Assembly: GCA_013115135.1 (NCBI GenBank)
Contig: JABANP010000049.1
Location: 124,001 to 188,000 of the forward strand
Source of the DNA: Perkinsus olseni
Taxonomy: Eukaryota > Perkinsozoa > Perkinsida > Perkinsidae
DNA: 64,000 nucleotides
Direction of reading: 5' to 3'
Shown here: one piece after another, positions 10,136-22,122 of the stretch
Position numbering within the stretch: position 1 is the stretch's first letter
Layout of the letters: each line of letters begins with the position of its first letter
Notes under the pieces: model-generated
Database searches by the model: none
Told to the model about the DNA's origin: nothing
What the model saw: the letters and a program-made list of their open reading frames with translations, nothing else
Program-made: the position numbers and the translations under genes

Positions 10136-13105
10136 ATGAAAGGTAGTAGTGGCGTCGTTGGGAGTGTCGGTACTGGGGTCGTGTTGTTAGAGGAGATCAC
10201 AGAGCCAGCAGAGGCCGAGGAGGAGGTGCAGCAGGAGGCAGAGGAGCTCAGCTTGTTCAGCTTATACAAGAAGGGACAGCTTACTGACTGTATACTGGCA
10301 ATGCCCAGGGTGGAGGGACAGGAGGAGGAAGGGGATGAGGAGGAGGAGGAGGAAGGGGAGGTCAAGTTACACAAATTGGTAGTCAGGACGGTGGATGATG
10401 GTGCTTAGGGTCGTGTTGGTAGATACTGGCCTCCTACAGCCGCTACTGTTACAAGAAGATAATACCCCCTGAAGATGATGAGGAGGAGGAGGAGGAGGGT
10501 GGTGATGCAGTAGTAGTACCACAGGAGGGGGGAGTATTCAGGATAGAGGTGCCCACAACCCTGGTGCTTCCTCTCGGTCGGAGATACCCCGTCAGATACC
10601 CACCCTTCTGGACCCTCATGCAACCAGGAGCGATACTATCAAGTGCATTGGCGTCATTACCTCCTTCATGTAGCCCCCCAAGGCCTTGGAGGACCCCAGG
10701 CTGTTACGGTACAGGTACATGCATGGCGATTGGGAAACAGCGATTCTGCAGAACCCTGAGCTGATGGCGCCCTCGTCATCCTCACTCGTACAGCAGCAGC
10801 AGGCGCAGTGTGGCCTTCTGCTGAGTAGGGACTGGGGCCTTGGTAGTGTTGTAGAGGTTGTGGTGCCTTTTAGCTTTGCTGGGGCTGAGTCTGACCCTTG
10901 ACGTGCCCTCCTTGAGTGGAAGGCTGGCCCAGCACATCGTCAAGACCGGCCTCAACCATCATACAGCCGCTGCTGTCCTTCTACGATCCAGCTATGTAGG
11001 GCTACATCGTCCACCAATCGGAGTAATTTACCCATTTTAGTATACTACGGCCAGCAATGCTGATGCACAGCCTCTTACGGAGGCTGCCGAGGCTATCCTG
11101 ACAGACAGGTTTGAGGTAGTAGTGGTGGTAGGCCATCCATCATCCGCCCCGCGGTCATGATGGTGAGTTGGCTGGTGTAGGACTGCATCCTGAAGAGTGG
11201 AGGGAGGCAGCCGTTGAGGGTATACGAGTTCACCCAGCTGCCCTTGGACACTTTGGAGAGGATACTAGGGTCGGATAAACTAGGTTTGGCAGCAGCATCG
11301 TCAGGAGACGAACGGTTGGTGCTGAGGACATGTAGGGGGTACTGGGAGGGGTCGGAGGGGCAGTGAGCGGCTGCAGGTACTAACGTGTTGAGACAGCGAA
11401 TGAGCAGACGCCATGCCAAGCTCAATGTGGAGATAGTAAAGCCGCTGGAAGGTAGTGGTAGTAGGGCTGGAAGGGTTTCGGAGGTCTGCAGCAGGTGCCG
11501 TGGAGGCGAAGGTGAGGGTGGTGGAGGGAATAGCAAGCGGGTCGGAGTGCGTGAGGGGAGATCCAGTGCCTCGGTACGAGAAGGTGACGGAGTTGGTCGA
11601 GGGAGAGGAGGGGGCATCGGTGGAGGTGATGTATCCAGTGCTTGCTGAGGCCCCCTTGGGGGAGGTATGGGCTGAGTTGGAGTGGAAGGGCACTTCGGGA
11701 GGGGTGAGTGGGGGAGGGCTGGCTCCCTTGGGGAGGGCCGTAGTCAGGTTACAGTGGACGAGTTGTCGAAGGAGATCTTTCGGAAGCTGCAGCAGGGAGA
11801 CGACGAGGAAGAAGAGGAGGAGGTTACTCTAGCCAGTGGGGCAGTGGTCAGGGTGAGCCTTCAACCCGAGGAGGAAGAGGAGGCTGTGAAAGAGGAGGGG
11901 CGTGAGGATGGCGAAGTCGATAACGGTGATGAAGAGGTAAGTGTAGCCCTTCTGATGTATAGCGGACTGCCGGCTTAGGATGGCGAAGAGGAGGAGGGCG
12001 CAGAGGAGGGCAGGACGAAGAAGGCAGGGCCCTGGACGAAGGAGGACTTCGAGATGCTTTACAGCTGGTAAGAGTATAATCACTGTGACGGGCTGTAGGA
12101 CTCTGATCTTCAGCGTTCGGTGGTCCCAACTACCTCTGGAGGCGTTGATATCTGCGGCGGAGTCGCCGCTATGGCGGCCGGCACAGGATAGGATACTGGA
12201 GTACATGAGGAAGTTCACGGCCGGGCAGGAGGGTGGTGAGGGAGGGGCCCATGGAGGGAGGCCTCGGGAGTGCCAGAGGGAAGGGTACAAGAGGCAAGAT
12301 GACGGACAGCAGGATGGGGAGGTGAGGCAGGATGGCGGTGCTGCTGTGCCGTACCATCTCGGGTTAGGGCGTCGACGCGGCCGGATCGAGGGGGTCGGTC
12401 CACACGGCCTCTGCGGAAGCCCCTGTGTCTTTCGCCTACTCCTCCGACTTCGACTCCTTCGGTTCCCTGTACTGGTTGGGGACTCGCGGCCATACCATAC
12501 CTTGGCGAAATCCTGCATCGAAGCTGATGGAAGTGCAGGTGTCGGCGAGCAGTAGGAAGTGCCCTCGCGACCCTCTCCCCCACCCTCTTCCTCCTCAGGC
12601 GTCGGGAGAGGGTCGGTCGAGGACATCGTCGGACGTTCGGCGTCAGTGGACTTCCGTACCAAGAATGAGCCTTCGTCGTGGATACAAGTGGACTTCGGGC
12701 GAGGGCGAGCCCTTCGCCTCTCTGGGTAGGGACGCCCTCACGGCCCCTGCCGGGGGTTTGCCGCCCTCCTCAGGTACTGCCTTCGCAATCGTAACTCTAG
12801 TGCTCAATGTTTGATGAGCTGGAACCTGATGGGGTCGAATGATGGTGAGGATTGGATTTTCCTGGACGAAAGAAAGATCTGCGGCAGTCTGCGGGAGCCA
12901 AAGGCGACCAGGTAGCAGCGACAGCCTCCCGGGAGGTGATGATAGAGGAAGGGTCAGTTACTTTCCGATTGAAAAGTCACCGGAGTCGAGAGGGGCCTTC
13001 AGGATGTTCCGGCTCATCCAGAGTGGAGTTAATTCTGGTAACACTCATAACCTCTTCCTAGCGGGGGTAGAGTTCTACGGGCAAGCCACGGCTGGCGAGT
13101 GGTAG
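10136..13105 (+). CDS. BTB/POZ-domain protein with C-terminal discoidin-like beta-sandwich
   Basis: The start MKGSSGVVGS is followed by acidic sequence and then a BTB core (LYKKGQLTDCILAMPR ... VKLHKLV, about 10260-10380). The BTB continues after an intron in Tyr-rich sequence at 10437. A BACK-like helical stretch (LPLDTLERILGSDKLGLAAA, about 11240-11300) follows, as in BTB adaptors of Cullin-3 ubiquitin ligases. The last exons give FDELEPDGVEW, a basic segment, then AFRMFRLIQSGVNS and FLAGVEFYG (12990-13080). This is the pattern of the F5/8-type (discoidin-like) module seen at the end of several BTB and HECT proteins. An E3 substrate-adaptor role is inferred. The protein is long and exon-rich with Glu/Gly-rich linkers. 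Several internal exon boundaries are unresolved, so only the domain order should be trusted. Confidence 0.62.
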
Positions 13106-13217
13106 GGCATGATGGTGATGTGTCAGTGTTGTTGTTGAGTCATGAATGACCTTGTGTTGTTGTAGTGGGGAGGAGGTGACACCAACGCGAACGGTACGGA
13201 AGTAATTAAATTAAATC

Positions 13218-14566
13218 ATGGTAGAACGAAAGACGAAGGCGGGCGATGGCAGTCCACAGAGCAGCGAGAACCTTAGTAGGCAGTACGAAGAAGCGGAGGC
13301 CCTCTGGGACGCGTTCGACCCTGAAGGAGGGTTCATGTGGTTGAACAGGCCGGACACCCCTGAGGATGGGGAGATGGCGTAGGTCGGGAGGGTTGGAGGG
13401 GGAGGGGGGAGGGGGACGGTATGGTCGTCAGATATTCGGTCACAGTGGAAGGACTGTCGAACTCCACCACCACCCCGCCATCTGCTACTTTTATTATCAC
13501 CATCCCAGCAGGGTATCCAGGGGATGCCAGAGCCTTACCGGAGATCCTCGCGGTGGAAGGGAAGTGACGGCGTTGCTAAACGACTGAGTAGGTGGGAGGG
13601 TGAGGGAAGGAGGGACAGGACGAATCGTGTTAGATGATCTGTCCAGAGAGGCGTCGAAAACGGTGAAGTGGCAGCTGAGGGAGGGGTACGAGTTTCCTCT
13701 ATTAGCGGCATTGGAGGCGGTCCGGCAGCTTCTGACGGAGGTAATCAGGGGCGGGGCGGAACTCGAAGGGACAAGCACTGTTGTCAGCCCAGTGAAGGGA
13801 AGGATGGTGATGATGAGGCAGCGGCCGCGGGGGCGTCCACGATAGACGACATGTCAGTAGAGGTAATACCGTCGGAGGGGAAGGGGGCTTTCATCGACCT
13901 GGCAGGACATTCTGAGGTCGGAGCCGACAGTCCTCGGTAGAAGGATGCTCGGTATTGTCCATATACGTAATAAGGAGCATATGAAGTACTGCAGGAAGTT
14001 GGCGAGTAAGGGAAGGGGTGGTACTGGCGGTGTTGGAGTTGACGTTGATGATGCTCATCAGACGAGTGGCACCTGGGAGGAATGGGCAACCCAAACGCAA
14101 TAGTCATTGAGGGAGATGAGAGGCTGTGCATTAAGTACACGGATATAATGATACAGTAATTGGGTAGGAGGAGGAACGCGCCCCTGGCGGTGGACGGCCA
14201 TACGATCGAGGTTGGGCAGGCCGTGGGTTGTTACACTACTAAGGCATTGACCTCACTGTAGTGATTGGATCCGGTGAATAGTATCTTTATGCCACTCGGT
14301 AGTTACATAAAAAAGGTCACCGTCCGAGGAGAAGAGCAAATACCGATACCCGAGGGGAAGAGGTTGGATGACCTCCGGGCCCTACCAAAACATTTCGAAT
14401 TCGTCGGGATAGACGAGATTGATAAGATAGCGAAATTGTAGCAGTCCTGTTGCTAGGTGTTCATGCCCCTCACTGTCCATTTGGCAGATGCCGAGACCAT
14501 GGCCTGGAGGACCTCTTCCTCACGTACTTGAAGGTGTATGGCGGACGGCAAGGGTCCAAGAAGTGA
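13218..14566 (+). CDS. RWD + DUF1115 (RWDD2-like) protein, tandem copy 1
   Basis: First of four tandem paralogues. Exon 1 gives YEEAEALWDAFDPEGGFMW. After an intron the RWD signature follows (FIITIPAGYPGDARALPEI). A helical exon (WQLREGYEFPLLAALEAVRQLL, 13660-13740) and a DUF1115-type segment (LGRRMLGIVHIRNKEHMKYCRKLAS near 13940-14010) come next, then VTVRGEEQIPIPEGK and the terminal CRDHGLEDLFLTYLKVYGG. RWD folds mediate protein-protein contacts; RWDD2-type proteins lack an assigned enzymatic role. A 44-nt intron starting at 13867 removes a frame conflict before the LGRRM exon. The stop is at 14564-14566 after a Lys-rich tail. Confidence 0.7.
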
Positions 14567-14703
14567 TGGAGGGACCCTTTCAAGCATACCAGTGACGACG
14601 GGCCTGCTGTTGTTACTGCTGCTGCGGCTGTTGTTATCGCCACTTTCAAACTGTCCTGTTCGAGTTGAGGTTGATACGGAGAGGATGGAAGTGGTAGTTT
14701 TGA

Positions 14704-16262
14704 ATGAGTTGGTTGGACCTACAGTGGGAAGAGGCAGAGACCCTGGAGGATGTTTACGGTGACGATGGCGGCTTCATGTGGCTGAATAAGCCTGAGGGAT
14801 CTGATGTTGATAATGAGATGGCGTAGTAGGAGCGGCGAGGTTGATGCTAGGAAGATACAGAATGTTAGATACTCGGTCACTCTGACCAGCTACTCTCACC
14901 CTTCGACGATTAGCATCACCTTCATAGTGACCCTCCCCTCCGGGTATCCTCTGGAGAGAAGCCGTCTGCCGGAGGTCGTAGTGGAGGAGATTAGCCCCTC
15001 CGAGGAGGCCGTGGTCGGAGAGGATATCTCCAAGTACTTACTGAAGCACGTGAAGGCTCAACTGGAGTCCGGATATGTTTTCCCGCTCGTAGCGGCATTG
15101 GAGTCAACACGACAGTACATTACTGAGGTAAGTCTCACAGCCGGAAGGGTATCTAAGGTTGACCCTAGGTTGCAACGGGGCAGCAAGATACCACCGAGGA
15201 CCAGTCGACACCGGAGGTAGAAGGAACCCTGGACCTCGCATAAGGAAATCTTCTTCCTCTAGGCTCCCTCGGCAGCAGCGAAAGAGGAAGTGCTGGGTCG
15301 GAGGATGATGGTCGTCCACACGATCAAGAACCCCATGAAGATAAAATTCATACGAGAACTAGCCAGTAATACTCGGGTACTCCTACTCCCACTGCCCTTC
15401 AGGGATGTCCTCAGAGGACTACCGACTGGGTGGTATGAGCAACCCCAACTTCATCCTCATCGAGGGTGAGGAGAGCCTCTGCGCTGACTACGTCAACCGA
15501 GTTACCAGGTAACACCGGCCCTGGCTGCCGTAGCAATTTTGATTGCTCTGACCGTCGACGACCGTTATTCGGTGAGGTGTTATGGTCGATATAGGATGCG
15601 CTGAGCGATCATAAGTTGCCAACTCGCAGTAACACTTCGAAAACGGATGAGAAAGTCTAATACGCTCGAGTACCACCGCTGCGGCAGTCATGGTGGCCGA
15701 CGTTGTAACTGTATCAAGGAACACAGGCCTCGTATCATCTCCAGCGAGACGCTGTGCTGTTAGTACATCTTACTCATCTAGTGAATAGTCATTGACTCTA
15801 CACGTATGACGACAGAAACGATTGTATGCCAATAGAACATAGACTTATCAATATCCAACTTACGATATAAGAAAGATATACTATTATCATAATGTTTTCT
15901 CATTCGTATGATATACTCTATGGAGATAACCTGACACGGTAGGTACGTCCGAATGGTGACGGTAAGAGGAGAGGAGCAGATACCGGTACCTGCGGGAGAG
16001 ACACTGGACGACATGCGTGCCTTGCCGGTGGAATTCACCCAGTATAAAGTTGATGAAGTTAGTAAGATAGCGGAGAGGTAGTGTCGGCCGCAGAGGAGGT
16101 GGCTGCGGTATCGTTGATGGTAGGTGCCGGGAGGCGGGCCTTGAGGAGCTGTTCATGACCAGCATGAAGGTTTATACGACTACTGAGGAAGGCGATCATG
16201 AGGACAAGAAGGAGGCTGCTAAGAAGAATAAGAAAAATAAGAAGGGGCACTCGAATAAGTAA
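14704..16262 (+). CDS. RWD + DUF1115 (RWDD2-like) protein, tandem copy 2
   Basis: It starts at MSWLDLQWEEAETLEDVYG and continues through the same modules as copy 1. These are RWD (FIVTLPSGYPLERSRLPEV), the helical LESGYVFPLVAALESTRQYI exon, EEVLGRRMMVVHTIKNPMK, then FILIEGEESLCADYVNRV and MVTVRGEEQIPVPAGE. It ends CREAGLEELFMTSMKVY and a Lys/Asn-rich tail. An unusually long intron of about 430 nt (from 15511) precedes the VTVRGEEQ exon. It contains an inverted segment related to the start of copy 3. The exon order matches copy 1, which supports duplication of a whole gene. Confidence 0.7.
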
Positions 16263-16368
16263 TCGTTGTGCCCACTACGGTTTTAATAGTTGCTGTTGAA
16301 GATGTGGTTTCCAACCTCGTTGCTGTTGTGTTCCTGTGAGTTGGCGACTGACTATGGTTCAGCGTATC

Positions 16369-17883
16369 TTATGTCAAGCATAACGCCATACCGAATAACG
16401 GTCGATACACCTCAGAAGCGGCCATCCCCCAAGAGGGGAGGACGGCGACTGTCTACAACTTCAACTCGAAGAGGCGGAGGCCCTCGAGTCCGTGTACAGC
16501 GGCAAGGCCGATTCCGAATTCATGTGGTTGCACAAGCCCGAGGGTGCTGACCACGGGGAGACCGCGTAGGCATGGCTGTGGCCTTTAGAGGGAAATCCGC
16601 TGCTCCTGTTAGGTATGCTATAACCGTTAGAGGGGATGTGATATCGGATGAGGAGGAGGAGGAGGGGGAGGAGCCCTACGCGACCTTCATGGTCACCCTG
16701 CCTCCGGGGTATCCGAAGGGAGAGGGGGCCCTCCCCGATGTTATTGCAGTGGAGGGGTCGAAGGCCATCACGCCAAAACTGAGTAGGCCACTGTCCTCGG
16801 CCGGTTGTGACCATGATCGACCCTAACAGGGAAGTTGGACGAGAACCTGATGGGCAGCATCAAGGCGCAGATGCAAGCGGGGTACGACTATCCAGTGCTG
16901 GCTGCGTTGGAGGGAGCAAGGGCAGCCATCAACAAAGTAGGCTGGGCGACAGCGGCACCTACGTTACGGTATTGCAGATTGCCGTGGCCGCCAAGGAGGC
17001 CGAGAGGAGTAGAAAGGAGAGGGAGGAGCAGTCGAACGATGATGATGTGGCCTGGGCAGCTCGGGTCCCCATAAGGGTAGGATGACGGCGGGAAGTGTGG
17101 GGTTGAGCGTCCCTGACCTCAGGGCGCTACTAAGAAGGTTACTGTCCATCTTTCGGCACGGAAAAAGAAGACAAACCAGCCACCAGTGCTCGGCCGGAGG
17201 GTCATCTACGCTCATCACATTCGTAACCCTGTCAAGAAGAAGCTCATCAAGGAATGGGCGAGTAGGCGGCGGGCGGCGGCCGGGAGACTGTTGTGATGAC
17301 GTTGGTCTGTTCAGAGGAGTTCCATATGGGAGGCTGCTACAAGTGGGGCTACCCTGGCGTTATAATTCTTGAAGGAGATGAGCAGGACTGCGCGGAGTAC
17401 GTGAACCTTATTAACCGGTAAGCCGCCGCTGTGACGGTGGTTGTGAAGACTGTGCAGGTTACGGTGGATGTACTTGGCGGTGCGAGGAGAGGAGCAGATA
17501 CCTGTGCCAGAGGGGAAGAGTGTCGATGATATCAGAGCCTTCCCCAAGGATGAATTCATCGAGTATGGCCCCGACCAGATGAGCGACATCGCTGCCAGGT
17601 GAGAACAGCAGCAGCAGGCCTGTTCGGCGTTTCATTGGTGTGCATTACGGCGTTCACGTCCTCCGCAACGGAAATTCGCGCAGGGTTTTTGAGTTGGCAC
17701 TCTACGGTGGCGGGCTCCGACTATGTGGTAGTCTTTCACAGGTGCCGAGAGTACGGTCTTGAAGAGCTGTTCCTTACCTGTATGAAGATGTACGGGCCAG
17801 TGAGGGCCAACAAGAATGACAAGCAACACCACCACAACAGCAAGAAGCAGCAACAGCACAAAGCCCCGCCGCCTTCGCGGTGA
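16369..17883 (+). CDS. RWD + DUF1115 (RWDD2-like) protein, tandem copy 3
   Basis: The same module order is seen: LQLEEAEALESVYSGK, FMWLHKPEG, RWD (ATFMVTLPPGYPKGEGALPDV), the helical QAGYDYPVLAALEGARAAI, PVLGRRVIYAHHIRNPVKK and LYKWGYPGVIILEGDEQDC. It then gives REEQIPVPEGKSVDDIRAFPKD and CREYGLEELFLTCMKMYG with a Lys/His/Gln-rich tail. The true start is unclear. The first RWD codons are in frame with upstream sequence lacking an ATG, so a first exon beginning at MSSITPY (16369) joined by a short intron is the best guess. The C-terminal tail differs from copies 1 and 2, so tails evolve faster than modules. Confidence 0.62.
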
Positions 17884-18053
17884 TGGCTCCTGGCCGACTG
17901 ACGACACGACTGGTGTTGCCCGTCTCGCCTTTTCTCTTGACACCCTGCCTGCTTTCATTGTGATTCACTGCTTTACTCTCACAGTACCGCTTCTAATTAA
18001 TATCATTCAGGGATTGGGTTAGTAACGATAAGCTAGGGGAGAGAAACCCAGCC

Positions 18054-18820
18054 CATGGCCGCCGCCGCAGCAGTGGTCGGGACACTAGAGAGAGCTCGAA
18101 GCCGCCATGCTGTGTTCGTGCGGTCAGTTGCCCGTGCTGCTATTCAACACGGGAGGACTTGTTGTGGTCGAAGCGCGTCACAAACGGTGAGAAAGATACC
18201 CATCGGATTGCGCGCATCGGCCGTAGTGATGTAGGGAATGGGAATGAACCTAGGACGGCGACTTTTGTACTTCCACCATATAAGAAACCTCAAGAAGAAG
18301 AAGTTGCTGCGGACATGGGCGGGTACGAAGCCGTAAGAAGATCGGAGTATCTTTCCAGCGGCAGATGAGCTCGACCTTGGTGGTCTGTACAAATGGGGAT
18401 ACCCTGGGGTTGTTGTGGTGGAAGGGGAAGATGCCAATTGCGATGAGTTCATGAAGCTGGTGAAGAGGTCCTCCGCCGAGGAGCTGCTCACTCGCCTGTT
18501 GATCAGCCCTTCTTCTCAGCTTACGATGGAGACTCGTGGCGGTCCATGGTGAAGAAAGGATACCCCTCGATGGTCGGCCAGTGGATGCCGTCAGAGCCCT
18601 ACCCAAGGATTTCACGGAGTACCGGGGCCCGGATAATATGCAGACATTTGCCGCGGAGTTAAGATACGCTTGTCCATCCAACCTCACGTGGGTGGTGATC
18701 AGGCTACGCGACAGCGGCGTTCTCTTCGGTGGTGGCTTGAGAATCTATGGCTCGTCCGAGCCTTCCCTGGTAGGCCAGGAAGGTCCTGCGAAGGAGAGGA
18801 GCAAGAAAAGGAGAAAATAA
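18054..18820 (+). CDS. Truncated RWDD2-like paralogue, tandem copy 4 (no RWD module)
   Basis: This copy keeps only the DUF1115 half: LGRRLLYFHHIRNLKKKKLLRTWAG, then LYKWGYPGVVVVEGEDANCDEF, HGEERIPLDGRPVDAVRALPKD, and a terminal Lys/Arg-rich tail. In place of RWD it has an Ala-rich start (MAAAAAVVGTLERARSRH) unrelated to the other three. The RWD exon may have been lost and replaced by new 5' sequence, or the gene may be a partial duplicate that is decaying. No in-frame stop is needed if small introns at about 18189-18237 and 18472-18532 are removed. A functional product is therefore possible. Confidence 0.5.
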
Positions 18821-19254
18821 CGGGTCGGGTGAATGACGATTGATGAGCTGGGAGATGTTCACCGCCCATGGGTTTCAGTCTAGCTGATTGGGACTGGCGT
18901 TAACAGAAGTGGTTGGTGTCTCCGCGGAGTCAAAGCTACACTTGCCCAGTTCTAGTTGGTAGCTTGAACCCGATTATAACCCTTGCGTCCCGAGAACTTG
19001 TGGAGGTACTCTTCTCACGAAGAGCTGAAAATTTGGTATCGTCTCCTGTATTGCAAAAGGTTACCTTCTCGAGCTGTTACCACACTCATCCAGGTGAATG
19101 TGCGCGAAGCGGGGCATCGGATATGCTGAGAATTCGTGAGGGAGGCCCATTGTCCCGATTGACCTTCTCCTCTTAACGCGACACTCTGTGTACTAGAGTA
19201 CGGCAATAGTACCAGTGGACAGCGGCAATAATACAACAGCAATTATTAACAAAA
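18821..19254. other. Convergent intergenic region, no gene seen
   Basis: It lies between the 3' ends of RWDD2-like copy 4 (+) and SF1 (-). I see no conserved frame or RNA-like structure. Confidence 0.5.
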
Positions 19255-21720
19255 CTAGTAGTACCCCTCAGCTCCGTAATAACCACCATAACCCGGGGGA
19301 GGTGGGCCGCCGTATGGCCGACGGAAGGGCGGCAGAGGCCTCACTGGGGGTAACGGCGCCGGGGGAACACCCCTCGACCAGAGTAGCCATGCGGGGGAGG
19401 ATCTGACACGGTCCAGTGAGCAGGGAGATCGCCCGGCCTAGCCACTTACGTGTAGCATAACCCATGTTGTCGAAGGGATAGGGTCCCTCGGCATGGTAGG
19501 GGCCGGCCGGAGGAGGTGTCGGGTCCATTGGAATGGTACGAAGAGGATGGGGGGCCAACGGACGCCGCTGTCTTCGTGGCTGAGCGGCAAGAGCTGACAA
19601 CAAGGATATCGATGGATCATCTTCGGCCTCCAGGTACTACGTCTCGGGACATGGGGTGTTGTCGGCTGCCCTGTTGATGTCTCCTCGTTCGAACTACTGT
19701 TAGCCGGGCTCTCCGAAGGGCTGCTGCTGCTGCTCGGTTGCTGCTGCATCGGTTGTAGGGGAGCTGGCACCTTCGGCGTGGCCTCCATCGGTGGTGGCAG
19801 AGGCATCGGTGGCAGTTCCGGTGGAGACAGGATCTCCTCCTCCTGCTGCGACGTGTGCTGCCGTTTGGAAGGAGGTTGGCCGTCCGAGGACGGCGAGGCC
19901 TCGGGGGAAACACTGGCCATGAGGTCATGGTATCTGATGTTAGACCCCTCCAGACGCTTCAGACACACCTTCGACCTACTCCTTATCGAGTCGCCAATCC
20001 TCCATCAGCTCATCATGGCTAGGCATCCTCCTTTGGGGACAATCGACCGTAGGATGGCCCCGGTCACCACAGATCTCACACCGCACATGCCTGGGAACCA
20101 AAATCACCATCGCCATCGTCATCACCACCATCTCCTCATTACCTCGCCACCGCCCTCCACCGTTCGATCTCATCCAGCCCATCTGCCTCTAGCACTCGCA
20201 GCTGGCGTTGATGGTAGTTGGATCCGATGCCGACAGTGCCATTGATGACAGCCAAAGTATCCCTACCACGCGACTGAAGGGCCTCGTACCTGCCGTTGTG
20301 GTGCTGGCGAGGACAGATGACCATCAGCGGCTACTCTCGGCTGCCCGGGGTGAGGCATTTCTTGATGAACTCCACCGCCTCCTGGACCCGGTCCTCGTCG
20401 TCACCACTGAAATGGACGAAAAGCTCACGATGGCCCTTCTACGCATGGAAGAGCAATAGTAGTGGTAGTAGTAGTAGCGACAGCAGCATGAGTGGGGGTG
20501 GGAGGGGGGGGCCATGAGTGTTGATGGTTGAAGGGAGGAGAGAGGCATCAATGAATTAAACCTATGCGAGTCCACACTTTCACGGGCTCTCCAGGCCATG
20601 ATTGGTACTCATTCAGAACCTCCAAGCTCGTTCTAACACCCTAACGATCTCCCTAGGCTCTCAGACGGCCCCCTATTGCGAGCATCCCTACGACCGGTGC
20701 CGCGGCTGCGGCTGCTGCTGTCGCTGTTACGGCACATACAATGGTTACAATAAAACTGAGAATGGTGTGGTATGAGTATTATTATCCCCACCTAATATGA
20801 ACGTGCAACGGCAGACTGGCATCCTCCTCTGCCTGCCATGACGCCATCGTTGACGATCTGTCCCCGCCCGAAGACGCCGACTGCTGTTGACTCACAAAAT
20901 CCGAGTGTTTCCCAGTCCCTAAAAGATCGGTGAGTGCCTGTCCCTTCCCATCATTCTACCCTACCTCTTCCCCTAAGGGTTATGTCACAGTCTAAGATCT
21001 CCTTCAAAAGGCGGTGGTTGCACCCCCTCGGACCGATGAGGATCCCCATGAAGTTCTCGGTTGGGTATCTTGCGAGAAGACCAAAGGAAATGAAAAATTT
21101 TTGGGCGACAGTAGAAGTCTGATCTCACCTTTTGACTGGCACCAGGACCTTCTGAACGTACTTGGGCGGCCTGTACTCTGGTGGCGGGACATAGTTGGGA
21201 ACCTGCCGAAGTCGGGTGAGGCCAGCGGGTGGGCCTCAGAGGATCTCACCGTTTTGATCATGTAGTGGCATAGTCTATTAAGCTCATCATGCATCTGATG
21301 CTTCACCCTCAACTCCCTAGTATTTATCTTCTGTCCTAGGCTGTTGTAGACTGGAGGTGGGGAGGGGGCACGGACCTATTGGAGTCATGAAAGTAGCATA
21401 AAATTGCCGCTGATACTGCTACATCCTCATCGGCTAGCTCCAACTCCTTATTGGCCACTTTGCTGCGTAAGTCCTCTAGCCTGATCTCCCGCATGAGCTG
21501 ATCCACCTCCGATATCGTGAAGCCCACTGGGAGGTCCACCAATGGCCTTGGCCGGTAGGGTATCTTAGGTCGACCCTTGCTCAACACAAAACGCGCCGAA
21601 TGATATTACCTCCTCCTTTGGGCCTAGGTGAAGACGCCGTCGTTTGTGAGCTGCTCTGCCCCTACCACCGGCTGCTGGACCGATGGTACCGTAGACCGCC
21701 ATCTGAGAGTAGCTAAGCAT
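19255..21720 (-). CDS. Splicing factor SF1 / branchpoint-binding protein
   Basis: This factor recognises the intron branchpoint in early spliceosome assembly. Read from the minus strand, the gene opens with MLSYSQMAVYGTIGP (or the internal Met at 21702) and a basic KRRRLHLG patch. The SF1 helix-hairpin follows (VGFTISEVDQLMREIRLEDL), then SPPPVYNSLGQKINTRELR, YVPPPEYRPPKYVQKVLVP and the KH-QUA2 core with the GxxG loop IGPRGCN (about 21045). A later exon has EDRVQEAVEFIKKCL. A CCHC zinc knuckle (RCEICGDRGHPTVDCP, about 20055-20100) is next, then a Pro/Gln/Ser-rich tail ending PPPPGYGGYYGAEGYY. Several 45-50 nt introns were phase-checked through the KH region. The C-terminal half is assigned by frame only. 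Its presence fits a genome whose own introns are very short. Confidence 0.85.
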
Positions 21721-21800
21721 TAAAATATGCCTGCTTGGGATCGAACCCACGCCCTATCAATCAATATCCGCCTACACCACCCGGGCCACCAAGAGTTCTC
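21721..21800 (-). other. Degenerate tRNA-related sequence (A and B boxes)
   Basis: On the minus strand an A-box-like TGGCCCGGGTGG (21788-21777) lies 29 nt upstream of a perfect B box GGTTCGATCCC (21747-21737). This is normal pol III spacing. The acceptor and T stems do not pair properly, so it is not a working tRNA. It is a tRNA pseudogene or the head of a tRNA-derived SINE. The rest of the 21721-22122 gap shows nothing else I can name. Confidence 0.45.
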
Positions 21801-22122
21801 TATTACCTGTCCACGGCCTCTAGTGTCGTCATCAACAACTACAAGTTGACCACCTGACCATCCCGATGGCTCCCAAAAGTCCAACCCTCGCCTTCGCTGG
21901 TCCGCTCCTCCTTCATCTAGCGGTACTATTGCCTCCGAAGCGCCTCCGGACGACCAGGGAATCATCAAGGGGACAACCACAAAGCTTGAAAGGACGAAAC
22001 CATCTTCGAAGGGAGATCCATGAAAGCTCATCTCTCACAAGATTCGCGATGGTAGAAAATGGTATACTACAACCGGTCCTGTAGGGGCAAGTGTATAGCA
22101 GTGGTAATGATAATTGATGTCG

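Noticed and set aside
21728..21800. A functional tRNA gene on the minus strand
   Set aside because: A and B boxes are well spaced, but acceptor and T stems do not pair.
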